A stretch of 64,000 nucleotides of DNA from assembly GCA_037126765.1 (NCBI GenBank), contig JBBCBC010000016.1, forward strand, positions 16,790,728 to 16,854,727, given 5' to 3'. Made by a program: the position numbers and the translations under genes. The notes beneath the pieces were generated by a model that saw only the letters and a list, made by a program, of their open reading frames with translations, was not told the DNA's origin and made no database searches. Position 1 is the stretch's first letter. Each line of letters begins with the position of its first letter. Source of the stretch: Stenogyne calaminthoides (Eukaryota; Streptophyta; Magnoliopsida; Lamiales; Lamiaceae). This document shows, in pieces, positions 22,869-34,416 of the stretch.

Positions 22869-25174
22869 ATGGATAATACTTCAGGTATGTATCATGATCT
22901 GCCTAAATTTTCCATTGATGAGTATGCAGACTGGACGATATACATGAGCAACCATCTGGGATCAATAAGCAGCAGGATGATGGAAGTTCTTGAACGAGGA
23001 CCCATCATCATCTACTATGACAACCCAGCTGTAGGAGGTGATCCAGACTTTCCAGTTGGAAGCCTTGTCAGAAAGAGTCCTGCCCTGATGGATGCTGAAG
23101 AGAGAAAGAAGTACACTCTGGATATGATAACCAGGCACATAATCATGAAGACCATGGACAAGATAACCAGAGAAAAGATAAAGTATCTCAAGACAGCCAA
23201 ACAGATGTGGGATACGCTTGCTGAAATGTGTGTAGGAAATGATCTGATTAAAGATAGCAGACTGCAAGCTGAACTGGTGAAATTTGAAAAACTTAAGATG
23301 CTACCAAATGAAACCATCAATGAGCTCGATGGAAGAATCACCATGTCAGTCAACAAGTTACGGGAACTTGGACGAGAAATGTCAGATAAAGACATCAATT
23401 ACAAGATCTTGAGATCTCTGACTAAGAAGTGGGATATGAAAGTCACTGTAATAAAGGATTGTCAAGATATTGCTAAGATGAAGCCAAGCAACCTGTTCCT
23501 GAGTCTTAAAGCTCATGAGTTTGATTTGATCGAATGAGGGCAAGAAGAAGAAGATGAGTCGCCTGCTGAAGCCACAACTGCCACATAAAAATCAGTTGCA
23601 TTCAAAGCAGCCAGCAGCAACTCAAAGTCTACTGAACCTGTTGGAAATATTATAAGCAAAACCGAACAGATTGCTTTGCTAACCAGAAAACTTGAAAAAT
23701 CTAACATCCAACTTGGTAAGTATCGCAGATTTTACAGGGATTATCAAAACAGCAGAGGAAGAGATAGGAGGCCAGCTGACAGATCTCCAAAAAGGACCAG
23801 ATCTGATGATCGTAGAGAAGATTGCAGAGAAGATTAGAAAAGAGATGATCGGTCTGATGAAAGAAGAGACAATAGATCTGAGAGAAGAAACTCGGGACAT
23901 AATCGATAAGTAAGTCGATCCGACAGATTCTCTGCATTTAAATGACTCACCTGGCAGAAGGAGTTCCGTGGATCGTGGAGCATGTTTCAACTGTGAGAAA
24001 CCAGGTCATTACAGTGCAGATTGCCCGGACCTAACTCCAAAAGAAAGAAAAGACAAGCGGAACAGACGAGAACAAAGATACAGAGATGTAAAAGCCCATG
24101 GTTCTTACATCCGAGATCGATGATTCTTATCCGCTTTTCCGAGGATTCTCCGCCACTCATCAAGAGAGGACTTTTGTCTGATAAGAAACACTGATGATTT
24201 CTATCACTACGATGATCTGATGTTCTCATTTGATGAAGACATTTGTCTCATGGCTAAGGAGGAAGACCAATCTGAGGTAACCTCTAAACCTTTCGTTTTT
24301 TCGGTTTCTACACGCCTATGATTCACACACCGCCGGAGAGATTGACTTGCGCTCTATTTCGAAAGCAATTGCTTGATGATCTCTAACGCAGAGACACTTA
24401 TACGATAGTGGAAGCCGAAAAACGATAAGCTAAGGATTGAAAATACTCAAATTTTGTTAAGGAAAATGCCGTCAAGAAAGCAAATTAACTAAAATCGATT
24501 GAAGTCGCTTAAGAAGATAAATCAAGAACCGAAAAGTTCGAAAAGATAATTCTTCTGATCAGGAGAAACGGATTAAGGAATAGCTAGCTATCAATAAACA
24601 GCAAGCTGGTGATTTTAAAATCTTACAAGCTAAGTTTGATGAACTCTTCCGACTACATGAGAGTGTGAAATTAACTGAGGATAGTTTATGTAAGAAAATA
24701 CAGGATTTCACGAAATCTTCTAAAATTGTTCAGGATATGAACAACTATTTTCGTACGACAACAAATAAGAAGAGTATTGGGTATGAAAACCCTTCTACTT
24801 CCTCAAAAGCTCCGTCTGATTCACTTCAAAAAGGTGTAATCAAACGAGTTTCTGATATAGATACACAAAAAGTAAAATATGTATCTGATAAGGGAAAGAG
24901 ACCTGCTGAACAAGTAAGGCAAGTGCCCAATCAGAAAGGGAACAAAAATGGACCCCGACTGATTAAGCATCAGCCGAGGAATCAACAGCTAAAGAGACCT
25001 CAACCTGATCAGCAGATTAGGTATCAGAAAAGACAACCTATCAAAGGGAAATCTAATCTGAAACCTAATCAGGATCAGCTGCCTAACAAGCAAGCTAAAG
25101 GTAAACCGCTAAGACCATTTATGCCAAAAAGATATGAATCTTTTAATGGTAGCAAATCGTACCTACCCTTATAA
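22869..25174 (+). pseudogene. Alpha-3 gag, broken
   Basis: I choose the ATG at 22869 (MDNTSGMYHDLPKFSIDEYA) because Alpha-1 and Alpha-4 align from it, although the frame is open from 22779. Capsid text of UBN2/DUF4219 type is open to a TGA at 23535-23537 (HIIMKTMDKITREKIKYLKT, MWDTLAEMC, NETINELDGRITMSVNKL). Then come an arginine/aspartate-rich stretch, a good CCHC knuckle CFNCEKPGHYSADC at about 23985-24026, an acidic stretch, and a leucine/lysine coiled-coil-like part (AKFDELFRLHESVK). The basic glutamine-rich tail (24665-25174) ends PKRYESFNGSKSYLPL. Several stops and frame changes lie between 23538 and 24660. Confidence 0.88.
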
Positions 25175-25459
25175 TCGTAAAACCCAGGTCGGGCCGCACC
25201 GAGCCCCACTAGGTTAAAAGAAGACAAACAGCAAAGAAAAATCCCAAGTCTTATGATTCACTCAAGGCTCGCAAAAATAATCATACTGATCATAATGCAT
25301 ATGAAGAGATGTATGATTATATAGATGTTTATGGGAGACAAATCAGACCTTCTGATCTATCTGATTACAATAGAAGTGCCCTGTTTGTATGGATCCCTAA
25401 AACTAACTCTAACCCCACAGGACCCAATCCTAAAGGGGTACCTAAAGCTTGATTTAATT

Positions 25460-26270
25460 GCAGGTTCGCGTGGGTTTGGCCAACAAAGGAGGTGTACAAG
25501 CAACTATCTGGTACATCGATAGTGGATGCTCAAGGCACATGACTGGAAGCAAACATCTCTTTAGCTCTTACACGTAATGCGAAGGCCCGCGTGTACTCTT
25601 TGGTGATGATAACTTTGGTTTTACCAGAGGATTCGGAACCTTAGAGAATGATGATGTACAGGTTACTGGAGTCTCGTATGTCGAAGGTTTAAAGCATAAT
25701 CTGTTATCAGTTTCACAATTCTGCGACAACGGATTTAGTGTTGAGTTCTCGACTGATCAGTGTACTATCAAGAATCAAGCTACTCAGCAGATCTTGTTAA
25801 CTGGTTCAAGAAAAGGTACGATTTATACAGCAGATTGGAACAGTTGTCCAAGAAATGCATACGATTGTTAAGAGTTCAAAAAGTAGCGTTTGGCTCGCAC
25901 AAAAAGAATGAGTCATCCGAACTTTAAAACTCTTAACAAGATAAGCAAGGATGTCTTTGGTTGAGGGTCTTCCGAATGAGGTATTCTCTAAGGATCGGAC
26001 ATGTGTCGCATGTCGGAAGGAAAAAACAGTTAAAGCCTCATTCAAGGAATCCCTGGACCAAAGATCGATGAGAGTATTCAAACCGCCCATATGGACTTAT
26101 TTGGACCCGATTACACCGGTCGATCTCGGTGGGACGCAAATACACTCCGTAATCGTGGATGATTATTCCAAGTTTACAGGTTGTATTCTTGTATAAGAAG
26201 AATGAGACAACAACAAAGATACCCGAGCCGCTTCAAGAAATTCTGAGAATGAGAAGGGTGTCGATTATAG
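25460..26270 (+). pseudogene. Alpha-3 protease and first part of integrase
   Basis: The protease signature YIDSGCSRHMTGSKH is at about 25511-25555 with the DSG active site. GDDNFGFTRGFGTLENDD and VEGLKHNLLSVSQFCDNGFS follow. The pre-integrase region has stops. The first integrase Asp is recognisable in AHMDLFGPDYTG at about 26088-26120. The central Asp region (SDHGGEF-type) is lost in a degraded stretch at 26200-26350. Confidence 0.8.
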
Positions 26271-26349
26271 TGAAAATCGATCGATTTAGGTACAAAATTT
26301 CAATTCTTTTTATTCTTGATTTTTTGCACTAAGTTTGGTATACAACATG

Positions 26350-26800
26350 AGACATCAGCTGCAAGAACGCCAAACAGAATGGTGTAGCAGAACGGAGAAA
26401 CAAAACACTCAAAGAAGTTGTTCGCACTATGTTAGCTGAACATGCAACACCAAGCCGTTTCTGGGCAGAAGCCATCAATACTGCATGCCACACTCAGAAC
26501 AGATGCTCTCTAACTAAGGCTCACTACAAAACACCCTATGAACTGTGGAAGGGCAGAAAACCTCGTGTTTCTTACTTCCATGTCTTTGGGTGCAAGTGTT
26601 TCATACACAACAATGGGAAGAGTCAGTTGAAGACTTTTGAGGCCAAGTAAGATGAGGGTATATTCTTAGGATATTCCTCATCCAAAGAAGGCCCGGGGGT
26701 TTACAACAAAGTAACCCTAGTTGTGGAAGAAACACCTCATGTGGTCTTTGATGAGACATCTTCTGAACAAGAGAAAGCTTCCTCAGAACAAGCAGTACCA
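26350..26800 (+). pseudogene. Alpha-3 integrase C-terminal half
   Basis: It reads KQNGVAERRNKTLKEVVRTM (third catalytic residue Glu present), FWAEAINTACHTQNRCSL, KTPYELWKGRKPRVSYFHVF and GCKCFIHNNG. A TAA at about 26648 interrupts before DEGIFLGYSSSKEG. The linker after it is rich in Glu, Gln and Ser (about 26723-26900). Confidence 0.82.
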
Positions 26801-27379
26801 GATCAACCTGTACCTGATGCACAGAAAATGGATCAACTAAGTATCAAGGAAAAAGGATCAGAACAAGTAACAGTGTATATTCCAAAACTTGCTCTTGCTG
26901 ATTCACCAGTCAATCGGATTTTTAAGGTACGCATATTTGTCAATAAAGAAGTTGTATATACCGAGATAAAGATCAATCGAACCATCCGGTTCGTGGAAAC
27001 ACTGAAGTTCCTACGGACAAACATTAGCACATGATGAGTCTAACATCAACTGAGACTTGTCCATGTCAAGTGGATCATAATTCTGCACCACTCCCAATCA
27101 ATAGTAATGAACTACTATCAGAAGAGGATGATGTTCTCCAAACTGATGCAAATCGAAAAAGAAGGACTGGGTAACCGGTCATCCAACCGATCGATCATCC
27201 GGAGACCCATCCGATAGAGTTAAAACTAGACATCAGTTGGTGAAAGTGTCATGTATTGTTGTTATCTGTCTTTGAAGGAACCAATCAAGTAGAAGAAGCT
27301 CTACAAGATGCAAAATGGATTCTAGCCATGCAAGAGAATCGAGCAGTTTGAGAGGAATCGAGTTTGAAATGGTGGGATG

Positions 27380-28860
27380 ACCAACCCATCAAGATGTGAT
27401 TGGCACAAAGTGGGTATTCAAGAACAAAGAGATGAGAATAATGTCATAACGAAATAAGGCAAGACTTGTTGCTAAGGGGTATTCACAATCGAAGGAATTG
27501 ATTATGATGAGACCTTTGCACCGGGCCTCGTCTGAAGCCATTAAATTTATTTTCGGCATATCTCGCCTACGAGAGGGTTTATTGTGTATCAGATGGATGT
27601 TAAGAGTGCATTCTTAAATGGGGTACTATCTGAGGAAGTTTATGTTGAACAACCTCCAGGCTTTGAAAAAGACGACCAGGTGTACCGATTTAAGAAAAGC
27701 TCTTTATGGCACAAACAAGCTCCTCGAGCTTGGTATGATACACTTCTCTCGGTTCTTGATGAGCGGTGGTTTCACTAAAGGAATAGTGGGACGAGAACCT
27801 TATTCGAGAATAGAAGATGGAGAAGATATTCGATGGTTGATTTATGTGGGACGACATCATCTTGGATCTCCCAACAAGTGTTTATGTGATAAATTCAGCA
27901 AGTTGATGCAAGGAAAGTTCGAGATGTCCATGATGGGTCAGATGAATTACTTTCTGGGTCTACAAGTTAAGCAAAGTACAGAAGGGATATTCATCTGCCA
28001 GGCGAAGTACACTAGGAGTTTGTTGGCTAAGTTTGGAGTTCAAAACTGTAAGGAAGCCAGAATTCCTATGATGACTGGATTCAAGATGGATCCAAATGAG
28101 AATGGTCATAAAACTAATCAGAAAGAATATAGGGCTCTCATTGGATCTTTTCTATACCGTTCGCCAAAGGACCGGATATCACTTTTGCAAAAAGAGGTGT
28201 ATGTGCGATTTGGAGTAAATCCAATGCAAAGCCACCGGAAGCGACTAAAGCGGATTCTTAAGTATCTGAAGGGGACAATAAACCTTAGTTTATTTTACCC
28301 ATCAGATGATAATCTAGAGCTTAGTGGGTATTCTGATTCTGATTATGGAGGTTGCAGAATTGACAGGAAGTCAACCTCAGGTATATGTCAGTTTTTAGGT
28401 AGTAAACTAATCTCGTGGTTTTCAAAAAGCGGACATCGATTCGCGACATCTACTCTTGAAGCGAGAATATATGGTCCGCAGGAATTTGTTGCTCCTAACC
28501 CGCTCTGGCTTAGTCGTAAATGAGGGATTATAGCATTGTAGCTAAGAACGTATTCTATATTCGTGGTGATAATAGTCTTTATTGCAATCACTTTAAATCT
28601 CGTTTCTACATACAAGATGCAAGCATGTGGATGTCGGACACCATTTTATAAGAGATCATGTTGAAAAGAAGAATATCGGAATGGAAAAGATCCATCTTAA
28701 AAGCGTAAAGTCGATATTTTAACCAAGCCACTAGTTGAGATCAGATTCGAGAATTATGCAACGAAGTTAGGGCTTCGGATCTTGGAGAAAATGCACGAAA
28801 TGTTTGGTGGATTGATCTCCGTAAGAAACCGTGGTTAAGAGACTAATCAAAGTTAAGAGG
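27380..28860 (+). pseudogene. Alpha-3 reverse transcriptase and RNase H
   Basis: RT starts with GTKWVFKNKE and ARLVAKGYSQS (frameshifted), then MYQMDVKSAFLNGVLSEEVY at 27584. The catalytic YVDD (27843-27869) reads YVGRHHLGS because one extra G and one missing T compensate each other around it. The thumb follows (GKFEMSMMGQMNYFLGLQVK, FICQAKYTRSLLAKFGVQNC), then RNase H (LKRILKYLKGTINLSLFYP, SGYSDSDYGGCRIDRKSTSG, FATSTLEARIYG). The C-terminal end VDILTKPLVEIRFENYATKL lies at about 28705-28765. The frame 27618-28523 is open across much of this. Confidence 0.86.
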
Positions 28861-29376
28861 AATCATTGAGTTAGGTATCTCAATCGATCCGGGAAAAGAT
28901 CGATCAAGGAACCGATATGAGAAGGCTTTATCGATTAAAGGAATCGATCGGTTTGGTTGTTTCATACTTTTGTAAGTCGATTAAGCTAATGTTCAACAAG
29001 CAAGTTACATAAGATTAAAGCTTCAATCGCATAAGGAAGCGGAAAATACACAACAATGAAATAATAGAACTTTTCATTAATAAAGACCCGGAGGTCGAAC
29101 TTACATTACAAGTTACAAGTACAAAAGGACCCGGAGGTCAGTACATAAACCCTAAACCATAAACCCTAAGCTAACCTAAGAAAAGGGGAGAGAGAGGCTT
29201 TAAAGATTTTAGAGCCTCGATGCTTCTATATTTTCCCTAACCCTAAAAAGGGGTGTGAGAGGCTTTAAAATAATCCTAAAGCCACCCTCGAGCTTCAAGT
29301 GAGGAAAGCGAGAGCGGCATTGAAGAATTTCTAAGCCGAAGCCCCTAGTCCTAAAAATCAATGGGGCTCTCCAATG
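28861..29376. other. Alpha-3 post-pol spacer with AAACCCTA and CCCGGAGGTC motifs
   Basis: No sense coding is seen. It contains two copies of GACCCGGAGGTC about 46 bp apart (29085-29140), several ACCCTAA motifs (29150-29240) and AGAGGCTTTAAA twice. Read on the minus strand it resembles the 3' end and untranslated region of the antisense frame at 29377-30069. Confidence 0.5.
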
Positions 29377-30069
29377 TTAAATGGGACACAAGTGCCAAAG
29401 ATGTGGTGCAAAGACCACATGGCCACAAGTGTCACATGCAAATATTGAGTTTGATATACTATGATCAGCTGTTGTCTGATCAAGATCGAATACCAAACTC
29501 ATGTTTTTGTATCGAACGAAGTCTGTTGATGCTAATTTCACATCTCGATAGTACACAAGGTGCATACGGTTAGGAGAAGTGTCTTCTCATTTGCGATAAA
29601 GCAGATCCGCCGCCTCGGTGGTAGAAGCTTGGCAATAATTGTATGTGTAATCTTCGATGACGCATTTAAAGATAATAAAGGACACACGGGGTTGATTTGA
29701 GAAGTCAAATCATTTGAAAATGGTTAAAGGTTTTTTTTTTAAGTTTCAACAGGAAATAAGGGTTCACCGGAATACATGGTTTACAACACTTAAAGAAGAT
29801 AAGTATGGTGAATGGGTTATGTTGTGTAAATCATTGGTCCAATTTATAGAGGCTGCCAGGTGCAATGCAAATTTGATTTCTCAAAGCCTTTTAGAGAAAT
29901 TGGCACCATAGAGGAATACAGAGTAAACACGCCGATCGATGATTGGATAAGTTTCTGACGATTGATATCCCAAAGTATCCGGACTATTATTACTTAATGT
30001 CAAATCGTGCCGACTTAGGGAATCGAGACGATTATTCAATTTTCCAAAACTAAGTTTTGGCGGTAACAC
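29377..30069 (-). pseudogene. Alpha-3 antisense reading frame, unknown function
   Basis: On the minus strand one frame can be followed for about 230 codons from MLPPKLSFGKLNNRLDSLSR (30069) to FACDTCGHVVFAPHLWHLC near 29385. It is broken by in-frame stops, and those I traced are all TGA. The end carries a Cys/His cluster C-x2-C-x9-H-x3-C that could bind zinc. A further open minus frame (30111-30497, 128 codons) lies upstream in another frame. I do not recognise a family. Extra ORFs in either orientation are known in some plant LTR retrotransposon lineages. It could also be chance openness or a captured fragment. Confidence 0.4.
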
Positions 30070-30667
30070 TTATCCCAAGAATTGACTTGGTCCGAGTAGA
30101 ATCGATTAGGTTAAGCGAAATCGATTAGATAAAGGATCGATCGGATGAGGAAGATCGGTTGAGTATGATACCTCAACAAATCGGATAAATCGATCAATAA
30201 ATAATCAATGATAACAAATTGAAGGGGAACTTCAACCGATCGGGAAGGATCGGAAAAAGGGATTATCGGGCCTTGAAAGTGGAGCGGGTCGGGTTTAAAC
30301 GAGACGATTGGGAAATTATAAGGATTAAAGCGTAAAACTAAGATCAACAAGTGGTACAAACAGACTTCAAGTGGTATTGATCGACACAATATCGACCAAC
30401 CAGATCGCATTTGTTTCTTTGTTTTCGCTACATATCTGAAATTATCGATAATATTTGCCTTTCTTGTACACATACTTTTGCGGACGATACCCCGCAAAGT
30501 ATTTAATGCGGGACGTAGGGTATATGTATTAAATCTTTACTAAATGTGTTTTTAAATCCAAAAGGCAATCAGCGTGCATATCGACCCGCAGGATCAAAAC
30601 CGCTCAATCTGGATCGTTTATCCTTTTCAAACGCTTGATCTTCTAGTCTCGATTTTCCCTCCTTCCT

Positions 30668-30675
30668 TTTATAAG
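30668..30675 (+). promoter_or_regulatory. Candidate internal TATA box upstream of Alpha-3 extra ORF
   Basis: TTTATAAG lies about 340 bp before the extra ORF start at 31005. C/T-rich leader-like text with CTTCATCAAAACCCTACC follows. It sits far from the LTR promoter, so it could drive a separate transcript. Confidence 0.35.
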
Positions 30676-30810
30676 CTTCATCAAAACCCTACCAGAACAC
30701 TTTTCTCAAAATTCTTGCGATTTATTCTCTGCAAACTCACAATTACCTTTTCAAGGCTTCAAAGTGTTTCTTGCGATTCAACCTATTTCAAAATCGAAAA
30801 AAGAATAACG

Positions 30811-31004
30811 GTAATTTTCGGTTATTTGATGAATTACTTTCCTAAAATCCATTGATCATATAGATTAAGTCTATTTATGTTATCTGTGTTATGCCTTATC
30901 ATCTCTTGGTATATGTATGTATCCATGGTTACATTAGGTCGATAATCAATATGTGATATCTTTATAGTTATGCACAAATTTTAATCGAATATATCTTGTT
31001 GTAG
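30811..31004 (+). other. Candidate 5'-UTR intron before Alpha-3 extra ORF
   Basis: A GTAATT donor at 30811 and an acceptor TTGTTGTAG ending at 31004 frame a 194-bp, AT-rich, T-rich stretch. The acceptor is immediately followed by the ORF's ATG. The size and base composition suit a plant intron. Splicing is inferred only. Confidence 0.4.
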
Positions 31005-34000
31005 ATGGCTACTCGCGGATTGGGCAAAATTATGTGTAACTATGCGGATTTGGCAACCAAAATTGTTGAAGACAAATTTGTAAGGTTTGGTGTTACACGG
31101 GATCCAGAATCAATGGAGGTGGAACAAATTCTGAGAAGGTGAGATCTCGAAAAATACTGTGCTGCTCACTGCAATCCAATAATGCATTATAAGGCACTAG
31201 AATTCTTGAGGAATTTGAAAGTGGACACGGAAAATCCTGGAGACAAACTGATTTCTTCAGTAAATGGAGAGGATATCAGACTTACAAATGCTGATATAAC
31301 TCGATTGTTCAACCTGCCCAAAGGAAAAACCTCTCCTGCTTACTACTGGGGAGAATGAAAATTTAACCGATCAAAAAATGAACTCTTGAGAGGCCGATAA
31401 ACACCGGCCGTAGGCTTTGTCGGACTATGTTGAAAAGGAAATACTGGTTCGTTGTTTGACATTTGTCAAAAAACAATTATGGGTATCTCTTTCGGCCCGG
31501 ATGGATTACTTCTTTGTCAAAATGTATAGTATGGCCGCTATTATCGATGGAGCCAAAAATATTAATTGGCATGGTTTTCTGAAGGCTATTCTACTCCAAG
31601 AACATAACAAATTTGGAGTTAGTGAACAGAGACAAGTCTATCTGAAGAAGAGAATCAGCAATCTCAACAAGGTTGCAGTCATTCTGAAGGACAAGATGTC
31701 CAATGCTGAATGGGATCAGAACGGACTGAAGTCCTACAAGGCCTTTCTCTCAACCACAACTACCATCTATGGGTCGACAGATGATAATATGCGGCCCACT
31801 CCCCCTAAGGTTAAGAAAGGGAAGAACAAGGAGGCAGCTACTTCTGCAACTGATGCTCCTCAAAAGAAGAAGAGAAAACTGATAAAGGCTCAGGAGAATA
31901 GGCCAAAGAAAGTAAAACAGACCACCATGACTCTTTTTCTGGAAGACGAGTCAGATGAAGAAGGAGCGCCAGATCAGCCTGATGCGCCACAGAGATCAGC
32001 TGAAAAATCAGACAGGCAGGCTTCCCAAGTTGAGAGTTCGCCAGAGCAATCAGAGGGCGGAGCAAGGGATGAAAGATCTCCATCACCCCGATCTCTATCA
32101 CCCCAATCTCGCGCTAATTCACCACTCAGACTTCTAGCTACTGAGCATATCTCTCCTTCTCCTTCACTTGCTCGCGAACTTGAAAGTTCACCGTCACGAA
32201 CAAAGAAGATCACTTGCCGCAGAACCGATCGCAAGAGTCGCTATAAAACCGATCGCAAAGAGTCGCCATGTAACCCAACCCTCTTGCAGGAACCTCTCAG
32301 AGATTCAAATTTCAATCGGCCAACATCCGGCTACTCAGACGCCACGTAACCCTCTACATCTCATCAACTCGAACTCGGTCGATCCGAGCAGTTGATTCCT
32401 CGAGTCCAGATCATCCAAGACCATCAGGAAAATGGTCGAATGAGAATTGAACATAAAATTGATGAGTTGTACGGAGTTGGAAGCCCATCCCGTTATTCGG
32501 GGAAGAAGTAATGGAGATCTCACCGAAAGATCTCCGTTTGAAGAACTTCTCATTTCATGATCATTATTGAACAGATGGGAGGTGGCCGATCCATTCGCAG
32601 ATTTTGATTTTGACATGAAGAAATCGCCAGTAGATCACCAAATTGAGCCCGATAATCTTTGAAGCGATCAAAGCTCCGATCCACGTAAAGTGGGAATAAT
32701 TGAACAAGTTGAATCGAGGTCATTGCGTAAACTCCTAAGGAAGATGATCCTATGAAGGATGTGGGAGTTCTGCCGATGATAGTGGAACCGTGTTAGGTTC
32801 ATGACCAGCCACTGGAGGCGCAAACAATCGGAAATGATCGGTGATGCAAAATATTTCAAGAACACACATCACCACCGATCAACTTAGGGAGATCAGATCT
32901 TGTTTTAAAGATCTTCTGAAAGAAGAAGTTGAGGGAGTGTTGGCTAATGAACTTAGCAACACAATAGCTGATCAGAGGTAGATTGGCCTCAAAGAAATAA
33001 CGGATCAACGGGAATTGGCTATTTCCCATATTGAAGCAATCAAAGATCGGTTCTCAAAACCGTGACTAAACCGACCTTTGAATTTAAAAAAAGATTGGTT
33101 GACGACAAGCTAGTCAAAGTTGATCAACAATAAGTTTCTCTTCGATGGTCACCGAAAAGCTTGAAAACGTGAAGAAAAACTTGATAAACTCATTCTTACC
33201 CTCTCTACTGTCGTTAAATCTGTCAAGATTGAGCTGATCTCAAAGATTCAAAATCTATCTACTCAAGCTCAAGGTTTATCTGTTGAAGATCTTAACAAGG
33301 CCATATCGATCGACTTTGGATCTCGGCTTCCCCACTCAATGCTTTTTTGATCAAACCAAAAAAGGGGAAGGATAGGTTGAGAAACAATCGACTTCATCGA
33401 ACAATGTAAGAACCGATTCGACGGTTGAATCCTATGGCGAGACTAGACCATCTGGATCTGTTTTGCTAATGAAGTTTACGGGAAGATGGAGAAGTCAAAG
33501 GCAAGAAAGTTAGTTCTGGGTCTTTGGGGACATCAAAACTGTACCAAACCCACTCGACCAAGAGAGTCACGAGAAACACAACTAAAGAATCTGAGTTGAT
33601 AAGGAACCGGGCCGAGAAATCGACTAAGGAGCAGATTCTTTGAAGAAGCTCGTATTAGTGAAGAAGAAAAAGAAAGGAAAAAAATTGGCGAGAGGCGTAA
33701 AACACAAAAAAGAAATCTGGACGAGGGCGAAGAAAGGCAGAGAAAAAAAAATCTGGAGAAACTCACTTTTGCCAAAGAAGAGTTGATGAAATCATTAAAA
33801 ATCGCCGCTTTCGTGTTGATAGGTTCGAGGAATGGAATAAGATCGAAGTGAATGGCTTCGGATGCATTTGTTCGAGGACTAGTGCGCCAAGAAGAATCAC
33901 CGGATCACGGAATTTCTCAATTGGTTGGAGAACAAGCACCCAAATTTTCCGAAATATCCGGAAAATGAGGGCGAGAATAATCAATGTGAGAATATCTCGT

Positions 34001-34230
34001 CAAGAGTATGGCGTGATGGACTACTCGAAGCGCGGATGGCTCATTCGATGATTTGGCATTTCAAAGGTTCTATTTTGACATCTGAACAAAGCTCGCGATA
34101 ACCGATCCTCATCGGATCAATGATGTCGAATGGAAGTTATCTGGGATATTCAATGTCCCTCGGGATCAACGAGAAATGCCAGAGGATATAAGCCAAGAGA
34201 TTAAAGATCGGAAAGACTGTTTAGGATCAA
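31005..34230 (+). pseudogene. Alpha-3 extra ORF between pol and 3' LTR (envelope-like / plant-transposon-protein-like)
   Basis: The frame starts MATRGLGKIMCNYADLATKI at 31005 and includes HYKALEFLRNLKV and the pattern VNGEDIRLTNADITRLFNLP, with stops at about 31141 and 31357. It shifts frame into a 310-codon open stretch (31417-32349). That has an N-terminal globular part (residues 1-120), basic runs KVKKGKNK and KKKRKLIKAQENRPKKVK (about 149-167), an acidic patch (176-183) and an SP-rich region (205-260). Further charged coiled-coil-like remains follow to about 34230. The pattern resembles the proteins annotated in plants as envelope-like or putative plant transposon protein. No signal peptide or membrane segment is visible, and the basic run suggests nuclear entry. 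Confidence 0.55.
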
Positions 34231-34404
34231 ATTTGAATTTAAACTCAAACTTTTACGATGTAACTTTGAATCGATAAATCATTGAATGAAAACTTTATTC
34301 TTTTTACGATCCTAAGACAAAATCTCATTGTCTTACGATTATGTGTTCTTTCTTGTCTTATATTTATCAAATGTGTTGGTTTCTCAAGTGTTTTGGTTTT
34401 CATC

Positions 34405-34416
34405 AAAAAAGGAAAT
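34405..34416 (+). other. Alpha-3 polypurine tract
   Basis: AAAAAAGGAAAT lies directly before the 3' LTR. It is the plus-strand primer site. Confidence 0.85.

Noticed and set aside
29150..29240. ACCCTAA motifs as interstitial telomeric repeats.
   Set aside because: Only a few scattered, imperfect copies; no tandem run.
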